From Neisseria perflava (GTDB lineage Bacteria > Pseudomonadota > Gammaproteobacteria > Burkholderiales > Neisseriaceae): a stretch of 64,000 bases of DNA. Where the stretch lies: contig NZ_CP136962.1 of the NCBI RefSeq assembly GCF_002863305.2, forward strand, positions 248,001 through 312,000. Direction: 5' to 3'. A program made the translations under genes and the position numbers. The notes under the pieces were generated by a model. The model ran no database searches. It had not been told where the DNA came from and saw nothing but the letters and a program-made list of their open reading frames with translations. Below, piece after piece: positions 59,487 through 64,000 of the stretch; position 1 is the first letter of the stretch, and each line of letters starts with the position of its first letter.

Positions 59487-61664
59487 ATGTCACTACCTGT
59501 ATTCCCCTATGGCAAATTAAGCTTTGCCGTCAGTCTGGCGCTGTGTTCGGCGTATTCTTTTGCGACCGAAGTAGAAAATACCCAGCCGCAAGAACATGTC
59601 GATTTACCGACAGTTACCGTCCAAGGTGTCGGTAAACAGACTACTTCCAACTACACCATTCCCGCTTCCTCCGCCGCGACAGGCATCCGCCTGACCCAGC
59701 GCGAAACGCCGCAGTCCCTGTCTGTCGTAACGGCAAAACAAATCGAAGACCAAGGCTTGGACAGCCTGCAGGACGTATTGAAACAAACACCGGGCGTATT
59801 CCACAGCAAAATGGGCAACAACGTATCCGGCCACAGCCAATTTATTTCGCGCAGTCAGGCGATTGACAGCATTTCCGTGGACGGCGCGCCCAAATTCCTT
59901 TACGACGGTAAAGCCATCCGCCGCGGCACCAACAATCTGGACAGCACATTGTACGAACAAGTCGTCGTCGTACGCGGCGCAAGCGGTTTGTCCAACGGCG
60001 GTATGGGCGAGCCGGGCGGTACGGTTGCTTTGGAACGCAAAAAACCGACTGCCAAACCTGCCGTCAGCGTAGAAGCCGGAGTCGGTTCGTGGAACCACTA
60101 CCGCTTCGTCCTTGATGCCAATCAGCCTTTGAATGCAGACAATACCTTGCGCGGCCGCGCTATTTTGGTCAGCGACCATGGCGGCGATTACCTGCCGAAC
60201 ACTTCGCGCCACAATCACACTTTCTACGGCACTTTGTCTTACGATATCACGCCGCAAACCCAATGGCGCCTCGGTACGGAAATACACCGTTTCCGCAATA
60301 CCGGTAGCTCGCGTTTCAGCTATCTGACCGCAGCAGGTTCGCGCCGTACTGGATTCATACCGTTTGAGTCTTCGCCGCGTAGCAATTCGTCCGCACGCTG
60401 GGCATACGGCAAAGACACCAGTGCCGAAGTATTCACTTCCCTCAGCCATGAGTTTGACAATGGCTGGAAACTGACAGGCGATTACAGCCATGTTTCGGGT
60501 AAAAACGACATCGTTTCAGGCATTGCCGGTACATTTGAAATCAATTCCGATTACTCTGCACTTTTCACTTCAGACCGCGACCGCAGCAAATACCGCGACC
60601 AGAATTTTTCATTGACCTTGGACGGCAATTATCCAGCGTTGGGCCGTTCGCATGAGTTCAATGCGGGCATCAGCTATCAGGAAAACAAAGAAAACCTGTC
60701 TTTCTATGAAGAAGGCGAATCGACGATTCCTGATTTGCGCCTCTTTAACGGCAATATCGCCAAACCCGATATGCCGTATCTGCGCGATGGTTTTTCACGC
60801 ATGAAAAACCTGTCGGTTTACGGCTCGACCCGTTTCAAACTGACCGACAAACTCGCCTTTATCGGCGGCAGCCGTTTTGTGGATTGGCGTTACCGTTACA
60901 GCACCAGCCGTAACAAATTCGCACACAGCAGCCACAAACAAAATGTTTTCATTCCTTATTTGGGCGTAACCTACGACATCGGCGACAATCTGACCGCCTA
61001 TGCATCTTACACCACCATTTTCCGTCCGCAAGTACGTTACCTGACCAAAGACGGCGCGGCGCTCAAACCGCAGCGCGGCAAAACCTACGAGACCGGTTTG
61101 AAAGCGTCATGGTTTGAAGGCCGTCTGAATGCTTCCGCTTCCGTTTTTATGAACAAACGCGACCATTTGGGCGTTGTCGCAGGCAAATTCGCGAATGGCG
61201 AGGAATACTACCGCGCAGCCGACAACACCACAACAAAAGGCGTGGAACTCTCTGTCGGCGGCCGCCTGAGCGATAAATGGCTGCTGAATGCGTCTTATGC
61301 ACGTTCCAAAATCAAAGACAGCGAAGGTGTTCAACTGCATCCGTCTTATCCGGTTCATCTGTTCAAACTCTTTACCGCGTATGACGTAACCGACCGTTTG
61401 AACCTGGGTGCCAACGTCAACTGGCAAAGCCGAAGCCACACGCTGGACGAATACCCTGCAGACATCAATCCAGCTGCCGCGGCCGCGTTGACCCAACGTC
61501 CGTACGCAACGCTGGATTTGACCGGTCATTACAAAATCGGCAAATCCACCCGCATCAGTTTGGACTTTGAAAACGTCTTTAACAAACGCTATCGCACCAT
61601 GCCGGATATTCACGTTTACGGCACGCCGCGTAGTGTGACTGCAACGGTTAAACACACGTTTTAA
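59487..61664 (+). CDS. TonB-dependent siderophore-type receptor (FpvA/FhuE/FoxA-like)
   Basis: The 725-residue outer-membrane protein has a signal peptide (about 1-26), a TonB-box-like LPTVTVQG, and a plug with TGIRLTQRETPQSLSVVTAKQIEDQGLDSLQDVLKQTPGV. This last is the hallmark of ferric hydroxamate and pyoverdine receptor families; VVVVRGASGLSNGGMGEPGGTV and a barrel ending in VKHTF follow. It is distinct from the HmbR/TbpA/LbpA group. No siderophore synthesis or periplasmic transport gene is near, so it most likely takes up foreign siderophores. An uptake sequence lies in frame (EGRLNAS). The ribosome site is TGGAGAGG. Confidence 0.87.
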   Translation: MSLPVFPYGKLSFAVSLALCSAYSFATEVENTQPQEHVDLPTVTVQGVGKQTTSNYTIPASSAATGIRLTQRETPQSLSVVTAKQIEDQGLDSLQDVLKQTPGVFHSKMGNNVSGHSQFISRSQAIDSISVDGAPKFLYDGKAIRRGTNNLDSTLYEQVVVVRGASGLSNGGMGEPGGTVALERKKPTAKPAVSVEAGVGSWNHYRFVLDANQPLNADNTLRGRAILVSDHGGDYLPNTSRHNHTFYGTLSYDITPQTQWRLGTEIHRFRNTGSSRFSYLTAAGSRRTGFIPFESSPRSNSSARWAYGKDTSAEVFTSLSHEFDNGWKLTGDYSHVSGKNDIVSGIAGTFEINSDYSALFTSDRDRSKYRDQNFSLTLDGNYPALGRSHEFNAGISYQENKENLSFYEEGESTIPDLRLFNGNIAKPDMPYLRDGFSRMKNLSVYGSTRFKLTDKLAFIGGSRFVDWRYRYSTSRNKFAHSSHKQNVFIPYLGVTYDIGDNLTAYASYTTIFRPQVRYLTKDGAALKPQRGKTYETGLKASWFEGRLNASASVFMNKRDHLGVVAGKFANGEEYYRAADNTTTKGVELSVGGRLSDKWLLNASYARSKIKDSEGVQLHPSYPVHLFKLFTAYDVTDRLNLGANVNWQSRSHTLDEYPADINPAAAAALTQRPYATLDLTGHYKIGKSTRISLDFENVFNKRYRTMPDIHVYGTPRSVTATVKHTF

Positions 61665-61682
61665 TTGAAAAGAAAAGTAGGA

Positions 61683-61726
61683 CAGGCCGTCTGAAAACCT
61701 GAATGATCGGGTTTTCAGACGGCCTG
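61683..61726. terminator. Uptake-sequence hairpin after the siderophore receptor
   Basis: CAGGCCGTCTGAAAACC and GGTTTTCAGACGGCCTG, 17-bp stem, 10-nt loop. Confidence 0.8.
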
Positions 61727-61810
61727 AATATTTCTAACATATTGTTTTTATGTCGAACCTGACTAAAAATTGCTCGGGATCTTGAGCAAAGAAATCAAAA
61801 TGACAAACGC

Positions 61811-61840
61811 AAAAAAGACCGGAACATATCCGGTCTTTTT
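61811..61840 (-). terminator. Intrinsic terminator of aroG
   Basis: AAAAAGACCGGA and TCCGGTCTTTTT form a 12-bp perfect stem with a 5-nt loop, 14 nt after the aroG stop; it is strong in both directions. Confidence 0.88.
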
Positions 61841-61853
61841 AATGGTTTCGCAC

Positions 61854-62897
61854 TTACGCTTGGTAACCTTTCGCTTCGGCAAGAAGGGCCAGCAATTCTT
61901 CAGTCGTATCCCAACCGATGCAGGCATCCGTAATACTTTGACCGTAAATTTCAGGCTTGTCTTGGCGGCCTTCAACCAAGTGGCTTTCCACCATCACGCC
62001 CATGATATTTTCTTCACCGGCTTTCAGCTGCTCCGCAACATCGCGCGCTACATCCATTTGTTTGCGGAAGTCTTTACGGCTGTTGGCATGGCTGCAGTCT
62101 ACCATCAGTTTGCTGCTCACGCCGGCTTTTTGAAGCTGCGCAACCGCGTCTTTAACGTGTTCTGCGCTGTAATTAGGCTCTTTACCGCCACGCAAAATTG
62201 CATGGCAGTCAGGGTTGCCGCTGGTGTGGACAATTGCGGAATGACCGGCTTTGGTTACAGACAGGAAGTGGTGCGGATGATTGGCGGCGCCGATGGCGTC
62301 GATGGCGATTTTCAGATTACCGTCCGTACCGTTTTTAAAACCGACAGGGCAGGAGAGTCCGCTGGCCAATTCGCGGTGTACCTGGCTTTCAGTCGTGCGC
62401 GCACCAATCGCGCCCCAAGAAATCAGGTCGGCGTAGTATTGCGGCGTAATCATGTCCAAGAATTCAGTCGAAGCAGGCATGCCCATTTCGTTCAAAGTCA
62501 GCAACAACTGACGCGCTTGGCGCAGGCCGTAGTTGATGTCAAACGTACCGTCCAAGTGCGGATCGTTAATCAGACCTTTCCAGCCAACGGTTGTACGCGG
62601 TTTTTCAAAATACACGCGCATCACAATCAGCAGCTCTTTCTCATATTTTTTGCGCAAAGGCAGCAATTTTTGCGCATATTCTACCGCCGCCTTAGTATCG
62701 TGAATCGAGCATGGGCCGATGATAACCAGCAAACGGTTGTCGCGGCCGTGAACCAAATCCGAAATCTCATGACGTGTTTTATAAACCAAATTGGCAACGT
62801 GAGGCGTAACAGGCAGCTCATACAAATGTGCGATTGGAGGGAGTAACTCTTTGACTTCTTTGATTTTAATGTCATCGGTAGGGTGGTGTTGGGACAT
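61854..62897 (-). CDS. aroG: DAHP synthase, class I (AroG/AroF/AroH type)
   Basis: This enzyme joins phosphoenolpyruvate and erythrose-4-phosphate, the first step of the shikimate pathway. The 347-residue protein (E. coli AroG has 350) carries the signature stretches LLVIIGPCSIHD with the metal cysteine, MRVYFEKPRTTVGWKGLINDP, SWGAIGARTTESQ, GFKNGTDGN, and VDCSHANS with the metal histidine. An N-terminal extension of the feedback-regulated type is present (about 1-45). Which aromatic amino acid inhibits it cannot be read with certainty. The AT-rich 62898-63100 upstream must hold its promoter. Confidence 0.94.
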   Translation of the reverse strand: MSQHHPTDDIKIKEVKELLPPIAHLYELPVTPHVANLVYKTRHEISDLVHGRDNRLLVIIGPCSIHDTKAAVEYAQKLLPLRKKYEKELLIVMRVYFEKPRTTVGWKGLINDPHLDGTFDINYGLRQARQLLLTLNEMGMPASTEFLDMITPQYYADLISWGAIGARTTESQVHRELASGLSCPVGFKNGTDGNLKIAIDAIGAANHPHHFLSVTKAGHSAIVHTSGNPDCHAILRGGKEPNYSAEHVKDAVAQLQKAGVSSKLMVDCSHANSRKDFRKQMDVARDVAEQLKAGEENIMGVMVESHLVEGRQDKPEIYGQSITDACIGWDTTEELLALLAEAKGYQA

Positions 62898-63108
62898 GAT
62901 GAACTCTCTTGTTTATTTTTGATACAGATTACAGGTTTTAGCAGAATTAAACAAGGCTTAGTTTTTTGTTTTAGCAATTTTATTCTAAAATTTCTTTATT
63001 TTAATTATTTTATAGAATTTAAAATCAGTTTGTTTATAAAAATTAATATTTAATGCTATTAGAAAATTTCATTCATATAATAAAGGGCTTTGAGTTTTTA
63101 TCAAAATA

Positions 63109-63137
63109 CAGGCCGTCTGAAAATTTCAGACGGCCTG
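63109..63137. terminator. Uptake-sequence hairpin after the DUF2459 gene
   Basis: CAGGCCGTCTGAAA and TTTCAGACGGCCTG are separated by one base, 38 nt downstream of the DUF2459 stop on the minus strand. Confidence 0.78.
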
Positions 63138-63175
63138 AAGTTTTACATAGACCCATAAATTGAGAAGCGTGAAGG

Positions 63176-63853
63176 CTATCGGTATTGTTCCAGCAAGGGC
63201 GAAGAGAAAGGAGTCCAATACACGCCTTTAAGGCCGCTTTCAACCAATTTGTCATTCAGCCAAGTGTTACAAGTATTGAATAAATGATAGCGTCCTTTGG
63301 CTTCGTAAAAAGCATCGTTAGACTGATGATGGATTCCTTTTAGCAAGATGGGGTGCCCATTTTTTTGTTGAAAACCGGCCAAGAGCGATTTTGTTAAATT
63401 TCTGTATTGCTCAGGCGTGACCAAAAATTTGACGACGTAGCTATTTTCTCGTGGTTCAAAAGGATAATAAGTAACATGAATCAACGTACGGTTCAGCCCG
63501 CTTAATGCACTTAAAGCATTGGAGAAAGTCAAATCTTTCCACTCAGGCGTGTATAAATAAAAATTGCGCTCCCCCCAGCCTAAACCAATATGCGTTATCT
63601 GAGGATCAGCAGTGAGCGTGTCTTTTGGATTGACGACATCCGACCAATCAAAAATATCATTCTTCAGTGGCATGACTACATCAGTATGCACGCCGTTACT
63701 GACTAAAAATAAAGTAATTTCCCCTTTGGGCTGCTCTTCATTAAGCGGCAATGAAGCCATCATCCAAGCAGACAAAAAATACAATAGGGCAAAAATAGGG
63801 ATGATCAGCGCTATTTTGACGATTTTTTTGAGGATGTGAAGGAAGGAACGCAT
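63176..63853 (-). CDS. DUF2459 (TIGR02117) family membrane-anchored protein
   Basis: The 225-residue protein has one N-terminal membrane anchor (IVKIALIIPIFALLYFLSAWMM) and an extracytoplasmic domain with FLVSNGVHTDVVMPLKNDIFDW, the D-W-S-D-V type stretch, HIGLGWGERNFYLYTPEW, and YHLFNTCNTWLN, all features of DUF2459. The N-C-N-T-W segment and histidine of GVHTD resemble a papain-like Cys/His pair. The function of the family is unknown. I use the ATG at 63853; a TTG at 63871 would add six residues. The remainder of the window (63854-64000) is AT-rich and shows no gene. Confidence 0.66.
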   Translation of the reverse strand: MRSFLHILKKIVKIALIIPIFALLYFLSAWMMASLPLNEEQPKGEITLFLVSNGVHTDVVMPLKNDIFDWSDVVNPKDTLTADPQITHIGLGWGERNFYLYTPEWKDLTFSNALSALSGLNRTLIHVTYYPFEPRENSYVVKFLVTPEQYRNLTKSLLAGFQQKNGHPILLKGIHHQSNDAFYEAKGRYHLFNTCNTWLNDKLVESGLKGVYWTPFSSPLLEQYR

Positions 63854-64000
63854 TCGTTTTTTTAAAGGCAATTAAGTTTGAAGGTGTGTATTTTCCATTA
63901 AATTTGTACTTTTTTCATTAGAAATGAGTGGGCGGTATAGTTATTAAAAAATAGTTAGATTTAGAAGTTGATTCACGCAAATTTCTTAAAAATTTAATTG

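Noticed and set aside
61770..62846. 358-codon plus-strand frame over aroG
   Set aside because: Antisense to aroG, and it would start within the aroG terminator region; composition looks like noise.

Overview
The window is chromosomal DNA of a Neisseria species. Dozens of copies of the neisserial DNA uptake sequence (core GCCGTCTGAA) lie between genes and inside them, and the genes are typical of the genus: cytochrome c5, hemO-hmbR, relA-grxB, putP-putA, gluP-nhaC, pqiABC and a GdhR-like regulator. Most uptake sequences carry AG before the core (AGGCCGTCTGAA); a few carry AT. As I recall the published dialects, the AG form points to a commensal of the N. subflava / N. flavescens type rather than to meningococcus or gonococcus. 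That species-level reading is inference.

Layout. 1-9.6 kb: end of a GntR regulator, tyrB, tRNA-Arg(CCG), cytochrome c5, glmM, lolA, a DUF455 protein, a zinc-type CDF exporter, gph and aspC. 9.6-14.6 kb: a YqaA-like membrane protein, gluP, an alpha/beta hydrolase, nhaC and nth. 14.6-21.3 kb: the proline catabolism pair putA and putP, and an FNT channel. 21.4-28.0 kb: relA, grxB and the pqiABC envelope lipid-transport operon. 28.0-31.6 kb: the heme acquisition pair hemO and hmbR, each behind a Fur-box-like site. 31.6-38.9 kb: an MnmC-like oxidoreductase, an exported dual-specificity phosphatase, an AT-rich accessory patch of gene fragments, cysE, grpE and dnaK. 38.9-45.3 kb: a His-rich exported peptide, a DUF2868 membrane protein, tRNA-Leu(UAG), a GAF-like protein overlapping ribA, tRNA-Val and tRNA-Asp, parE and rppH. 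45.6-53.1 kb: potD, an ACT/UPF0210 pair, a GNAT acetyltransferase, a HerA-like ATPase, a Bcr-type efflux pump and murI. 53.1-64 kb: an AT-rich orphan gene, xthA, an ArsR-type regulator, a YejA-like binding protein, a YihY-family membrane protein, wrbA, a siderophore-type TonB receptor, aroG and a DUF2459 protein.

Most genes are single units separated by paired inverted uptake sequences that form hairpins and probably act as terminators. True operons are few: pqiABC (overlapping genes), the GAF-like gene with ribA (overlapping), the ACT/UPF0210 pair, and possibly rppH-parE and putP-putA. Functional themes are metabolism of amino acids as carbon source (putP, putA, tyrB, aspC, regulator), iron and heme uptake (hemO, hmbR, siderophore receptor), envelope maintenance (lolA, pqiABC) and stress response (relA, grpE, dnaK).

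I see no phage, insertion sequence, CRISPR array or large island. The parts that look unlike the core are two AT-rich accessory patches. One, at 33.97-34.83 kb, holds fragments including a truncated gene that runs antisense into the phosphatase gene. The other, at 53.1-53.7 kb, is an orphan gene of unknown function next to an uptake-sequence variant (AGGTCGTCTGAA) belonging to another neisserial dialect. These are the best candidates for undescribed content, but nothing here amounts to a demonstrable new system.
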